A stretch of 64,000 nucleotides of DNA, taken from the NCBI RefSeq assembly GCF_015751785.1, contig NZ_JADOTY010000001.1, positions 4,402,001-4,466,000 of the forward strand. The letters are read 5' to 3'. Below, piece after piece: positions 53,358 to 62,660 of the stretch. The position numbers and the translations under genes are program-made. Below the pieces are notes generated by a model. It was not told the DNA's origin and ran no database searches. It was given only the letters and a program-made list of their open reading frames with translations. Source of the DNA: Micromonospora vinacea (lineage in GTDB: Bacteria > Actinomycetota > Actinomycetes > Mycobacteriales > Micromonosporaceae). Position 1 is the first letter of the stretch. Each line of letters starts with the position of its first letter.

Positions 53358-55850
53358 ATGTCTGAGCAGTGGGTACCTTCCGGCACTCATCAGACGTCAC
53401 ACGGGCTGCCCGCAGCGTTCGAGCTGGCCCGCGCCGCCACCGAGGCGCAGACACTGCCCGAGTTGGCCGGGTTGCTGCGCCAGCTGCGCCGCCGCGAAGC
53501 CCGTCAGCAGGGCGAGACCCTGCTGACGTACCGGCAGCTGGCCGCGAAGACCGGCTGGTCGCGCGGGATCATCGGGGAGTACTTCGCCGGCAACATCCTG
53601 CCGCCACCGGAGCGGTTCGACGCCCTCATCCGACTGCTCGGGGCGACCCCCGCCGAGCAGGGGGTGCTGGCCACCGCGCGGGACCGGGTCGAGGAACGAC
53701 GTCGACGCCCTAACCGGGACCACGCGAGCACCGGGCGGGCGGTCGTTCGGGCCAGGGCCGGCGGCCCGCGCACCGGTACGCCGTACCCCCGTTTCCCGGT
53801 GCCCCGCCAACTGCCCCCGGCGCTGCCCGGGTTCGTCGGACGCGCGACCCAACTCGCGCAGCTCGATGCGGAGTGCGCCGGCGCCGTGACGCCCGAGGGC
53901 GACGGCGTGGCGTCGGTCACCCTCATGACGCTGTCCGGTACGGCGGGAGTCGGCAAGACGACCCTCGCCGTCACCTGGGCACACCGGGTCGCTGATCGCT
54001 TCCCGGACGGCCAGCTCTACGTCGACCTGCGCGGGTTCGACTCCACCGGAACGGTGGTGACGGCGGTCGAGGCGGTTCGAGGCTTCCTGGAGGCACTTGA
54101 GGTGCCACCCGAACGCATCCCCACCCACCTGCCCGCGCAGGTGGGCCTCTACCGCAGCCTGCTCGCCGGACGCCGGATGCTGGTGCTGCTGGACAACGCC
54201 CGCGACGCCGACCAGGTCCGGCCCCTGCTGGTCGGCAGCTCGAGCTGCCTGGTCCTGGTCACCAGCCGCAACCGGCTCGCCGGCCTGGTCGCCACCGAGG
54301 GTGCCCGGCCGATCGGCGTCGACCTGCTCAGCACCGCCGAGGCCTGGCAACTGTTGGCCCGGCGGCTCGGCGCGGACCGGTTGGCCGCCGAGCCGCAGGC
54401 GGTCGACGAGATCATCGAGCGGTGTGCGCGGCTGCCGCTGGCGCTGGCCGTGCTCGCCGCCAGAGGCGCGGAGAAGCCGGCGTTCCCACTGGCCGCCCTC
54501 GCGGCAGAACTGCGGGCGGCACCGCGACCGCTCGACTCGTTCGACGGTGGGGATGCCGGGACCGACGTGCAGGCCGTCTTCTCCTGGTCGTACCGGAGCC
54601 TGACGCCGCAGGCGGCACGCGTGTTCCGGCTCTTCGGCTGCCATCCCGGACCGGACATGGGCTTCGCGGCAGCGGCCAGTCTGGCCGGGCTGCCCCGGGC
54701 CCAGGTGCCCCGACTGCTGGCGGAACTGGCTCACGCGCACCTCGTCACCGAGCACACCCCCGGCCGGTTCGGCGCGCACGACCTGCTCCGGGCGTACGCG
54801 GCCGAGCAGGTCGAACGTCTCGAACCGGCGCAGGCCCGACGGGCCGCGATCCGGCGCGGGTTGGACCACTACCTGCACACCGCGCACGCGGCGGCGCTGC
54901 TGCTGCAACCGGGCCGGGACCCGGTCACCCTCGCCGCCGTCGCACCGGGTGTGGTGCCCGAGGAGATCGCCGACCTCGGTCAGGCGCTGGCCTGGTTCAG
55001 CGTCGAGTATCCGGTGCTGCTGGCTGCGGTCGCCCACGCGAGGCGGTCCGGGTTCGACAGCCATGCGTGGCAGCTGGCCTGGACACTCGTGGACTTCCTG
55101 CAACGCCGGGGGCGGTGGCCGGACCTGGCCGTGGCCCAGCGGAACGCCCTGGCCGGGGCGCAGCGGGCCGGCGACCGACCCGGGCAGGCGAACGCCCACC
55201 GCGACCTCGCCCGGGTGCTGTCCCGGCTGGGTCGGGTGAACGAGGCGGCGAGGAGCTACCGCCAGGCCCTGGTGATCTTCGCGGAGCTGGGTGACCACAC
55301 CGGGCAGGCGCGTACCCACCGGGCGTTCGGGGCGATGTTCGACGGGCTCGGCCGGCACGCCGAGTCGCTGGAGCAGAGCGAGCGCGCCCTGGCGCTGTAC
55401 CGGGCCGCCGGGCACATCGCCGGGGAGGCCAGCGCCCGCAACGCGGTGGGGTGGGCGCACGCCCAACTCGGCCAGTACGCGCCGGCGCTCGGGCACTGCC
55501 GGGCGGCGTTGGCGCTGCTGCGGACGACAGGCGACCGGCACGGTGAGGCGAACACCTGGGACAGCCTCGGCTTCATCCACGCCCAGTTGGGTGACCACCG
55601 TGCGGCGATCCGCTGTTTCCAGCGGGCGCTCGGGCTGTACCGGCGGGTCAGCGACCGCTACGACGAGGCGGACACCCTGTCCCGGCTCGGCGAGAGCCGG
55701 CGGGCCGTGGGGGATGCGGCCGGCGCCGCGCGTACCTGGCGTCGTGCTGTGGGCATCCTCGACGATCTCGGTCATCCGGACGCCGAGCGGGTGCGGGACC
55801 TGTTGGCCGGGGAGTGCGCCGGTGACGCTGGGCACACCGGCGGTGGTTGA
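53358..55850 (+). CDS. STAND regulator: XRE-type HTH, NB-ARC ATPase, TPR repeats
   Basis: This ~830-residue protein starts at ATG 53358; ATG 53337 is an alternative. An XRE-like helix-turn-helix lies at ~50-100 (LTYRQLAAKTGWSRGIIGEYF), an NB-ARC module has Walker A SGTAGVGKTT with Lys200 and Walker B MLVLLDN near 274-280, followed by the winged helix (VFRLFGCHPG) and about five TPRs from ~620 (for example ARTHRAFGAMFDGLGRHAESLEQSERALALY). The layout is that of AfsR/SARP-like STAND regulators without the BTAD part. It may control the divergent protease. Confidence 0.85.
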   Translation: MSEQWVPSGTHQTSHGLPAAFELARAATEAQTLPELAGLLRQLRRREARQQGETLLTYRQLAAKTGWSRGIIGEYFAGNILPPPERFDALIRLLGATPAEQGVLATARDRVEERRRRPNRDHASTGRAVVRARAGGPRTGTPYPRFPVPRQLPPALPGFVGRATQLAQLDAECAGAVTPEGDGVASVTLMTLSGTAGVGKTTLAVTWAHRVADRFPDGQLYVDLRGFDSTGTVVTAVEAVRGFLEALEVPPERIPTHLPAQVGLYRSLLAGRRMLVLLDNARDADQVRPLLVGSSSCLVLVTSRNRLAGLVATEGARPIGVDLLSTAEAWQLLARRLGADRLAAEPQAVDEIIERCARLPLALAVLAARGAEKPAFPLAALAAELRAAPRPLDSFDGGDAGTDVQAVFSWSYRSLTPQAARVFRLFGCHPGPDMGFAAAASLAGLPRAQVPRLLAELAHAHLVTEHTPGRFGAHDLLRAYAAEQVERLEPAQARRAAIRRGLDHYLHTAHAAALLLQPGRDPVTLAAVAPGVVPEEIADLGQALAWFSVEYPVLLAAVAHARRSGFDSHAWQLAWTLVDFLQRRGRWPDLAVAQRNALAGAQRAGDRPGQANAHRDLARVLSRLGRVNEAARSYRQALVIFAELGDHTGQARTHRAFGAMFDGLGRHAESLEQSERALALYRAAGHIAGEASARNAVGWAHAQLGQYAPALGHCRAALALLRTTGDRHGEANTWDSLGFIHAQLGDHRAAIRCFQRALGLYRRVSDRYDEADTLSRLGESRRAVGDAAGAARTWRRAVGILDDLGHPDAERVRDLLAGECAGDAGHTGGG

Positions 55851-55887
55851 TCGAGGTGCGCCGGACGGTGTTCTGCCGGGCACTCCG

Positions 55888-55893
55888 TAGACT
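55888..55893 (+). promoter_or_regulatory. Possible -10 element before def
   Basis: TAGACT lies 43 bases before the def GTG. It matches the -10 seen at 9828 and 31977. A -35 hexamer at proper spacing is poor. Confidence 0.35.
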
Positions 55894-55935
55894 GGTACGG
55901 CACCGCTCGTCCGCCCGAAGAAGGAGCCGTCCCGC

Positions 55936-56493
55936 GTGACCGTCCAGCCCATCCGTCTGTTTGGGGATCCGGTGCTGCGCACGCCGGCCGATCCGGTCGT
56001 CGACTTCGACGCCGAGCTACGTCGGCTCGTCGCCGACCTCACCGACACGATGCGTGAGCAGAACGGCGCCGGCCTGGCCGCGCCGCAACTCGGTGTGAGC
56101 CTGCGGGTGTTCACCTTCGACGTCGACGACGTCCTCGGGCATCTGATCAACCCGGTGTTGGAGTTCCCCGACGAGGAGGAGCAGGACGGCCCGGAGGGCT
56201 GCCTGTCGATCCCCGGGCTCTACTTCGACACCAAGCGTCGGCAGAACGTCGTCGCCAAGGGCTTCAGCTCGTTCGGCGACCCCGTGCAGATCGTCGGCAC
56301 CGGCCTGATGGCGCGCTGCGTGCAGCACGAGACCGACCACCTCGACGGGGTGCTCTTCCTGGACCGACTGGACCCGGAGGGCCGCAAGGAGGCCATGAAG
56401 GCGATCCGCCAGGCCGAGTGGTACGACGCGGCGGCCCCGCCCACTGTCAAGCTCAGCCCGCACATCAGCGACCCCTTCGGTCTGGGGCGCTGA
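55936..56493 (+). CDS. def: Peptide deformylase
   Basis: Def removes the N-formyl group from nascent proteins. The 185-residue protein has all three motifs: GAGLAAPQ, EGCLSIP (metal Cys) and QHETDHLDG (metal His pair and catalytic Glu). GTG 55936 is the start. It lies directly before fmt, the usual pairing of formylation and deformylation genes. Confidence 0.97.
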   Translation: MTVQPIRLFGDPVLRTPADPVVDFDAELRRLVADLTDTMREQNGAGLAAPQLGVSLRVFTFDVDDVLGHLINPVLEFPDEEEQDGPEGCLSIPGLYFDTKRRQNVVAKGFSSFGDPVQIVGTGLMARCVQHETDHLDGVLFLDRLDPEGRKEAMKAIRQAEWYDAAAPPTVKLSPHISDPFGLGR

Positions 56494-56498
56494 CCCGG

Positions 56499-57425
56499 AT
56501 GCGCGTGATCTTCGCCGGCACGCCGGCTGTCGCCGTGCCCGCCCTGGCCGCCGTCGCCGCGTCCCGACACGAGCTGGTGGCCGTGGTCACCCGGCCCGAC
56601 GCGCCCGCCGGGCGTGGGCGGGGTCTGTCCCGCTCCCCGGTCGGCGAGTGGGCCGACGAGCACGGCGTCGAGGTGCTCACGCCCGCCCGTCCCCGCGACC
56701 CGGAGTTCCTCGACCGGCTGCGCGAGCTGGAGCCGGACTGCGTGCCGGTGGTCGCCTACGGCGCGCTGGTGCCGCCGGCGGCCCTGGAGATCCCCCGGCA
56801 CGGCTGGATCAACCTGCACTTCTCCCTGCTGCCCGCGTGGCGGGGCGCCGCACCCGTGCAGCACGCCGTGCTGCACGGGGACGAGCTGACCGGTGCCAGC
56901 GTCTTCCAGTTGGAGGAGGGCCTGGACACCGGCCCGGTCTACGGCACGCTGACCGACGAGATCCGCGCCGCCGACACCTCCGGTGACCTGCTGGGGCGGC
57001 TCGCCGATTCCGGCGCCGGGCTGCTGGTGGCGGTGCTCGACGCGATCGACGACGGCACCGCCCGGGCCGAGCCGCAGCCGGCCGACGGGGTGTCGCTGGC
57101 GCCGAAGCTGACAGTGGACGACGCGCGGGTGCGCTGGAGTGACCCGGCCTTCGCCGTGGACCGGCGGATCCGGGCCTGCACGCCCGCACCGGGCGGCTGG
57201 ACGACCTTCCGCGACGAGCGGGTGAAGCTCGGCCCGGTCGTTCCGGTGCCCGACGGCCCCGAGCTGAAGCCGGGGGAGTTGCTGGTGGAGAAGTCCCGGG
57301 TGCTGGCCGGCACGGCGACTGTGCCGGTGCGTCTCGGCGAGGTCCGCGCCGCGGGCAAGCGGGCCATGAGCGCCACCGACTGGGCGCGCGGCGTCCGGGT
57401 CGGCACTGGAGAGGAATTCGCGTGA
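56499..57425 (+). CDS. fmt: Methionyl-tRNA formyltransferase
   Basis: Fmt formylates initiator Met-tRNA using 10-formyl-THF. The 308 residues from ATG 56499 show MRVIFAGTPAVAVPAL and the catalytic NLHFSLLPAWRGAAP (Asn, His, Asp-side loop), with a C-terminal tRNA-binding domain. It is 5 bases after def and overlaps rsmB by 4 bases. Confidence 0.97.
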   Translation: MRVIFAGTPAVAVPALAAVAASRHELVAVVTRPDAPAGRGRGLSRSPVGEWADEHGVEVLTPARPRDPEFLDRLRELEPDCVPVVAYGALVPPAALEIPRHGWINLHFSLLPAWRGAAPVQHAVLHGDELTGASVFQLEEGLDTGPVYGTLTDEIRAADTSGDLLGRLADSGAGLLVAVLDAIDDGTARAEPQPADGVSLAPKLTVDDARVRWSDPAFAVDRRIRACTPAPGGWTTFRDERVKLGPVVPVPDGPELKPGELLVEKSRVLAGTATVPVRLGEVRAAGKRAMSATDWARGVRVGTGEEFA

Positions 57426-58858
57426 CGGCACCGGAGGGAACCCGACCGACGCGCTCCGGCCCGTCGACCGGCCGTGGCGGGGACCGCCGCCCGGTCCGGC
57501 CACCGATGGACCGACCGCGCCGCGCCGCGTACGAGGCGGTGGCGGCGGTGCACCGCGACGACGCGTTCGCCAACCTGGTGCTGCCCATCATCCTGCGCGA
57601 GGAGGGGCTGTTCGGTCGGGACGCTGCCTTCGCCACCGAGCTGACCTACGGCACCCTGCGCCACGTGGGCACGTTGGACGCGATCCTGACCGACGCGGCG
57701 GGCCGGGACGTGGCCCGGATCGACCCGCCGGTACGCGACGCGCTGCGGCTCGGGGCGTACCAACTGCTGCACACCCGGGTGCCAGCGCACGCCGCGGTCT
57801 CGTCGACTGTCGACCTGGTCCGTTCGGTCGCACCGGGCGCCACCGGCTTCGCCAACGCGGTGCTGCGCGAGGTGTCCAGCCGTGACGCGGACGCCTGGGT
57901 GGCGAAGCTCGCCCCACCGATGGAGACCGACCCGGTCGGTCACCTCGCGTTGGCGTACAGCCATCCCCAGTGGATCGTGCGGGCCTTCTCCGAGGCGCTC
58001 GACGGCGATCTGGGTGAGACGGCCCGCCTCCTGATCGAGGACAATGAGCGTCCGCCGGTGCACCTCTGCGCCCGGCCCGGGCTGATCGACCCGGTCGAGC
58101 TGGCCGACCAGGTCGGCGGTGCGCCCGGTGCCTTCTCGCCGTACGCCGTCTATCTGCCCGGTGGCGCGCCGGGCGACATCCCGGCGGTGGTCGACGGCCG
58201 TGCCCACGTGCAGGACGAGGGCTCCCAGCTGGTGGCCGCCGCACTCGCCGACGCGCCGTTGGACGGCCCGGACGGGCGTTGGCTGGACCTGTGCGCCGGC
58301 CCGGGTGGCAAGGCCGGCCTGCTCGGCGCGCTGGCCGCGCAGCGGGGTGCCCGGGTGACAGCGGTCGAGGTGGCCGAGCACCGGGCTCGGCTGGTCTCCC
58401 TGGCGACCCGGGACCTGCCGGTGGCCGTGCTGACCATGGACGGCCGTGAGGTCGGCGGCGACCCGAAGCTGCCCGAGCAGCACTTCGACCGGGTGCTGGT
58501 GGACGCGCCGTGCACGGGGCTGGGCTCGCTGCGTCGTCGGCCGGAGTCGCGCTGGCGTCGCCAGCCGTCCGACCTGCCGCCGCTGACCCGGCTGCAACGG
58601 GAGTTGCTCGGCGCGGCACTGCGGGCGGTCCGCCCGGGCGGCCTGGTCGCCTACGTCACCTGCTCGCCGCACACCGTCGAGACGCACGTGACGGTCACCG
58701 AGGCGGCCCGCCGCAGCGGGGTTTCGGTGGACTTCGTGGACGCCCGGCCGCTGCTGCCGGCCGGCATGCCCGGTCTCGGTGACGGGCCGACCGTGCAGCT
58801 CTGGCCACACCGCCACGGCACCGACGCGATGTTCCTCGCCGTCCTGCGCCGAGGCTGA
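57422..58858 (+). CDS. rsmB: 16S rRNA (cytosine-967 C5)-methyltransferase
   Basis: RsmB methylates C967 of 16S rRNA with S-adenosylmethionine. The 478-residue protein has an N-terminal NusB-like RNA-binding domain (about 30-165) and a methyltransferase domain: LDLCAGPGGKAGL (SAM site), VLVDAPCTGLGSLRRRPESRW with one catalytic Cys and YVTCSPHTVE with the other. GTG 57422 overlaps the fmt stop. Confidence 0.95.
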   Translation: MTAPEGTRPTRSGPSTGRGGDRRPVRPPMDRPRRAAYEAVAAVHRDDAFANLVLPIILREEGLFGRDAAFATELTYGTLRHVGTLDAILTDAAGRDVARIDPPVRDALRLGAYQLLHTRVPAHAAVSSTVDLVRSVAPGATGFANAVLREVSSRDADAWVAKLAPPMETDPVGHLALAYSHPQWIVRAFSEALDGDLGETARLLIEDNERPPVHLCARPGLIDPVELADQVGGAPGAFSPYAVYLPGGAPGDIPAVVDGRAHVQDEGSQLVAAALADAPLDGPDGRWLDLCAGPGGKAGLLGALAAQRGARVTAVEVAEHRARLVSLATRDLPVAVLTMDGREVGGDPKLPEQHFDRVLVDAPCTGLGSLRRRPESRWRRQPSDLPPLTRLQRELLGAALRAVRPGGLVAYVTCSPHTVETHVTVTEAARRSGVSVDFVDARPLLPAGMPGLGDGPTVQLWPHRHGTDAMFLAVLRRG

Positions 58859-58869
58859 TCCGACCCGCG

Positions 58870-58899
58870 CGTCCGGCCGGTCACCCGACCGGCCGGACG
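58870..58899. terminator. Terminator between rsmB and the convergent lipoprotein genes
   Basis: A perfect 13-bp stem, CGTCCGGCCGGTC with GACCGGCCGGACG, has an ACCC loop. It ends 6 bases before the minus-strand stop codon and can serve both directions. Confidence 0.85.
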
Positions 58900-58904
58900 T
58901 TCGA

Positions 58905-59795
58905 TCAGGTGACGGGGAGCCCCTTGGTGCCGGCGTTCTTCATCGAGCGGGTCAGGTTCCGGTCGGAGATCCAGAGGAAGCACTGCACGCCCCGGTTGCC
59001 GTTGCGCCACTCCTCCTCGTACGGCTGGTAGTAGATCGTGCCGGCGCGGAAGTCGAGCTGCGAGTTGTCCGGGACCTTGGCGTACCTGGCGATCATCGTC
59101 TGGCAGGCCTGGTGGGTCCGCTTGGTGCCGCGGGTGAACTCGGCGTAGCTGGTGTCCGGTGCCTGCCAGACGCCGACGAACTCGGCGTGGTGCTTGGCGG
59201 TGCAGGAGACCGGCACCATCTCGTCGATGTTGTCCTTGACCATCTTCGGGTTGAAACAGCGGTACGCCAGCGGGGCGGCGCCGGACAACGCGCCCCGGAG
59301 GCTGCCGGTGCGCAGGTCGACAGCGGTGTCGTCGATGCTGGAGATCTCGGTGACGTCGCAGCGGTACCAGCGTGCCCCGCCCGACCAGGCCGGCGGCGAC
59401 GGCAGCACGACGGTCAGGCCGAGCCGCCCGGACCGCCAGTCGGCGCCCACCGCCTTGTTCACCGCCGTGTCGCATCCGGCCTGCGCGGCCCGCATGCCGG
59501 CCGAGCCGGGCTGCGGGGGAGTGCCGCCCTCGGCGCCCCGGCCGGTGAGGGTGCCGACGTGCATGGTCTCCACCCGGTGCGCCTCGGTGCACGCCGTCGG
59601 GTTGTAGCCGGTCAGGAAGCCGACCTGCTGGGAGCTGTGGTGGCAGACGTCGGCGGCGGGGACGAACTGCTGCGCCGCGACGGGCGCCGGCCAGTCGTCG
59701 ATGAGGTCACGGTCGACTCCGGCGGGTGCGCCGCACCCGGCCAGCGCCAGGACCAGCGCCCCACCCCCGGCCAACGCCGCCAACCACCGTCGCAT
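58905..59795 (-). CDS. Septum-formation-type lipoprotein, copy 1
   Basis: The protein has 296 residues from ATG 59795 (GGGAGG ribosome site). MRRWLAALAGGGALVLALAGC is a lipoprotein signal peptide with an LAGC lipobox. The mature part has paired segments with Cys (CHHSSQQVG, CTEAHRVETMHVG; CFNPK, CTAKHHAEFVGVW), a pattern of the Septum_form (PF13845) family. It is a paralogue of the neighbouring gene with the same length. The family role in septation is poorly supported experimentally. Confidence 0.82.
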   Translation of the reverse strand: MRRWLAALAGGGALVLALAGCGAPAGVDRDLIDDWPAPVAAQQFVPAADVCHHSSQQVGFLTGYNPTACTEAHRVETMHVGTLTGRGAEGGTPPQPGSAGMRAAQAGCDTAVNKAVGADWRSGRLGLTVVLPSPPAWSGGARWYRCDVTEISSIDDTAVDLRTGSLRGALSGAAPLAYRCFNPKMVKDNIDEMVPVSCTAKHHAEFVGVWQAPDTSYAEFTRGTKRTHQACQTMIARYAKVPDNSQLDFRAGTIYYQPYEEEWRNGNRGVQCFLWISDRNLTRSMKNAGTKGLPVT

Positions 59796-59877
59796 CCCGA
59801 CCTCCCGCCGCTGGTGGCCCCCGACCGGACCCCGCCGGTCGGTAGCGCCACGGCGCAGCAGCATACGGCACCGAGGC

Positions 59878-60768
59878 TCAGATCGCGGGCAGTCCCTCGG
59901 GGCCGGCGCCGCGCATCGAGCGGGTGAGTTTGCGGTCGTCGCTCCACAGGAAACAGCGCACTCCACGGTCGCCCTCCTCCCACTCCCGTTGGGACGGCGG
60001 GTAGTAGATGGACCCGGCCCGGTACGGCAGCTCGCTGTTGTTGGGCACCGCCGCGTACTCGGCGATCAGCGCCATGCAGCGCTGGTGCGCCTGCTCGGCG
60101 GACTTGGCGAACTCCGCCCAGCTCATGTCCCGCTCCTCGTAGACGCCCACGAACTCGGCGCGGTGCGGCTCGGTGCAGAGCACCGGCGCCATGTAGTTGA
60201 GGTTGTCGCCGATCAGCTTGGGGTCGAAGCAGCGGTGGGTCAGCGGCGAGTCGCCGATCAGCGCGCCGCGCAGGCTGCCGGTGCGGTTCACCGGGCGGGT
60301 GTTGTCGATGCTGCCGGTCTCGCTGAGGTCGCAGCGGAACCAGCGGGCGCCGCCAGCCCAGGCGGGCGCGGACGGCAGCGCGAGGGAGAGCGCGAGTCGG
60401 GCGGTGTGCCAGTCGCCGCCGAGCACCTGCCGGGCCCGCTGGTCGCACTCGGCGCGAGCCGTGCGCAGCGCCGACGACCCGGGCTCCGGTCGGGCCTCGG
60501 TCAGCGCGTCGGGCCCGACGAAGGTGCCGACGTGGATGGTCTCGGCCAGGTGGTTACGCGCGCAGTCCACCGTCTCGTACGTGCTGGCCTGCACCACAGC
60601 GGCGATCCGCGGCAGACAGGTGTCGGTGGCGGGGGTGAACGGCTTCGGCACCCGCAGCGTCGGCCAGTCGTCGGTGAGATCGCCGTCCGCGCCCCGCGCT
60701 GGCGCGCAGCCGGCCAGCAGCATCGTGGTGACGCCGGCCAGCACCAGCGCTGGAAGCCACCGTCGCAT
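59878..60768 (-). CDS. Septum-formation-type lipoprotein, copy 2
   Basis: The protein has 296 residues from ATG 60768, again starting MRRWL with an LAGC lipobox. It aligns along its whole length with copy 1 (CxxHxAEFVGV, the YDRxxYYxP-like end SIYYPPSQREWEEG, and CFLWxxDRxLTRSM). The two are transcribed in the same direction, with 82 bases between them, and copy 2 is upstream. Its product is probably exported and lipid-anchored on the outer face of the membrane. Confidence 0.82.
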   Translation of the reverse strand: MRRWLPALVLAGVTTMLLAGCAPARGADGDLTDDWPTLRVPKPFTPATDTCLPRIAAVVQASTYETVDCARNHLAETIHVGTFVGPDALTEARPEPGSSALRTARAECDQRARQVLGGDWHTARLALSLALPSAPAWAGGARWFRCDLSETGSIDNTRPVNRTGSLRGALIGDSPLTHRCFDPKLIGDNLNYMAPVLCTEPHRAEFVGVYEERDMSWAEFAKSAEQAHQRCMALIAEYAAVPNNSELPYRAGSIYYPPSQREWEEGDRGVRCFLWSDDRKLTRSMRGAGPEGLPAI

Positions 60769-61021
60769 CGTCCGCCCTCCCGTGAGCTGGCGGCCGGTCA
60801 CCGCGCCCCGCGGCGAGACCCCGGCGGGCGTGCAGCCTACGCACCGTCCCGGTTGGAGTGTCGTCGCGTTTCCGTCGATCGGCCAGTCGCTGATGTCTGT
60901 TCGTCCGGATTCGGGGGTCCGGAGCGTCCAATTCTGCACCACTGGTCACTGCTGGATCACAGCGCGTCCCCGAAGGTGGCGCGATGCGGGTGGCGGGTGG
61001 CCACGTTCGTACACTGGCCCC

Positions 61022-61702
61022 GTGACCGTACCGCCGCCAATCGTCGCGCCGAGCATCCTGGCCGCCGATTTCGCCCGCCTCGCCGAAGAGGTCCGTGCCG
61101 TCGAGGACGCCGCGGACTGGTTGCACGTCGACGTGATGGACAACCACTTCGTGCCGAACCTGACCATTGGGCTGCCCGTGGTGCAGAGCCTGCGGGCTGT
61201 CACGGCGATGCCCTTCGACGTCCACCTGATGATCGAGGACCCGCGCCGGTGGGCCCCCGGCTACGCCGACGCCGGGGCGTACAACGTCACCTTCCACGCG
61301 GAGGCGTCCGACGACCCGGTGGCGTTGGCCAAGGACCTGCGCTCGGCCGGCGCGAAGGCGGGCCTGGCCATCGACCGGGACACCCCGATCGAGCCCTACC
61401 TGGACCTGCTGCCCAGCTTCGACACCCTGCTGATCATGACGATCAAGGCGGGCTTCGGTGGGCAGCGGTTCATTCCGCAGCTGCTGGAGAAGGTCCGGAC
61501 GGCCCGGCGGCACGTGTCGGCCGGGCACCTGGAACTGCGCATCGAGGTCGACGGTGGGATCGCCGCCGACACCATCGAACAGGCGGCCGCCGCGGGCGCC
61601 GACGCGTTCGTGGCCGGCACCGCCGTGTACGGGGCCGCCGACCCGGCGGAGGCGGTACGGCACCTGCGGGCACTGGCGGAACGCGCGGCTCCCGGGGCCT
61701 GA
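61022..61702 (+). CDS. rpe: Ribulose-phosphate 3-epimerase
   Basis: Rpe interconverts ribulose-5-phosphate and xylulose-5-phosphate in the pentose phosphate pathway. The 226-residue TIM barrel (GTG 61022) shows IVAPSILAADFARL, the metal ligands in LHVDVMDNHFVPN and FDVHLM, and LRIEVDGGI near the C-terminal phosphate site. It diverges from the lipoprotein genes across 253 bases, and the stop almost touches the next start. Confidence 0.96.
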   Translation: MTVPPPIVAPSILAADFARLAEEVRAVEDAADWLHVDVMDNHFVPNLTIGLPVVQSLRAVTAMPFDVHLMIEDPRRWAPGYADAGAYNVTFHAEASDDPVALAKDLRSAGAKAGLAIDRDTPIEPYLDLLPSFDTLLIMTIKAGFGGQRFIPQLLEKVRTARRHVSAGHLELRIEVDGGIAADTIEQAAAAGADAFVAGTAVYGAADPAEAVRHLRALAERAAPGA

Positions 61703-61703
61703 G

Positions 61704-62660
61704 GTGGAGCCCGAGGCCGACCGCAAGGACATCATTCTCGTCGTGGACGACGACGAGGACATCGCTCGTTTCGTCGAGTTCAACCTGCGGCTGCACGGCT
61801 TCGAGGTGATCCACGCCAGCGACGGCCAGGAGGCGCTGGAGGTCATCGAGCGCCAGCGACCGGACCTCGCCGTGGTCGACCTCATGATGCCCCGGATCGA
61901 CGGGCTTGAGCTGACCCGGCGGCTACGCGCCGACCCGATGACCTCGGCCCTTCCGGTGATCATGCTGACGGCCAAGGGGATGACCGTCGACAAGGTGCAC
62001 GGGCTCAGCGCCGGCGCGGACGACTACCTGGTCAAGCCGTTCGACACCGCCGAACTGGTGGCCCGGGTCTCGTCCACGCTGCGCCGCAACAAGGAGTTCC
62101 GGGAGGTCTCGCCGCTGACCGGGCTGCCCGGCAACAGCCGGATCCGCCGGGAGATCAGCGACCGGGTCCGGCAGGGCGTGGACTACGCGGTCGGCTACGT
62201 CGACATCGACCGGTTCAAGAGCGTCAACGACCGGTACGGCTTCGTCCGTGGCGACGACTTCATCTCCGCGCTGGCCCGCAGCCTGCACCGGGCGGTGGTG
62301 GGCGTCGGACTGCCACCGGCCTTCCTCGGCCACGTCGGCGGTGACGACTTCGTCATCGTCTGCGCCCCGGACCAGGTGCGCCCGCTGACCTCCCAGGCGG
62401 TGGTCGACTTCGAGAACACCGCCGACACGCTCTACGACCCGACCGACCGGGAGCGGGGCTTCGTCGAGTTGAAGGACCGCCGCGGCAACATCCGGCGCGC
62501 GGCCCTGGTCACGCTCTCCATCGGGGTCTCGCTCTCCGACGCCGGCAAGCGGTTCTCCGACCCCCTCGAAGCGATCGCGATGGCCTCGGAGATGAAGACG
62601 GTCGCCAAGAGCCAACCGGGCTCGTACGTGGCGGTGGACCGGCGTCGCGGCGTCACCTGA
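61704..62660 (+). CDS. Response regulator with GGDEF-variant output domain
   Basis: This 318-residue protein starts at GTG 61704, one base after the rpe stop. The receiver domain has Asp15/Asp16, phosphoacceptor Asp59 (VVDLMMPRIDG) and Lys111. The C-terminal GGDEF fold has VDIDRFKSVNDRYGF and a signature reading GGDDF (residues 212-216) in place of GGDEF/GGEEF. The RxxD inhibitory site is absent. Diguanylate cyclase activity is uncertain; it may be a non-catalytic or GTP-binding variant. No sensor kinase is adjacent. Confidence 0.83.
   Translation: MEPEADRKDIILVVDDDEDIARFVEFNLRLHGFEVIHASDGQEALEVIERQRPDLAVVDLMMPRIDGLELTRRLRADPMTSALPVIMLTAKGMTVDKVHGLSAGADDYLVKPFDTAELVARVSSTLRRNKEFREVSPLTGLPGNSRIRREISDRVRQGVDYAVGYVDIDRFKSVNDRYGFVRGDDFISALARSLHRAVVGVGLPPAFLGHVGGDDFVIVCAPDQVRPLTSQAVVDFENTADTLYDPTDRERGFVELKDRRGNIRRAALVTLSIGVSLSDAGKRFSDPLEAIAMASEMKTVAKSQPGSYVAVDRRRGVT

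Noticed and set aside
53397..56150. 917-codon minus-strand frame opposite the STAND regulator and def
   Set aside because: Antisense shadow; crosses two real genes on the plus strand.
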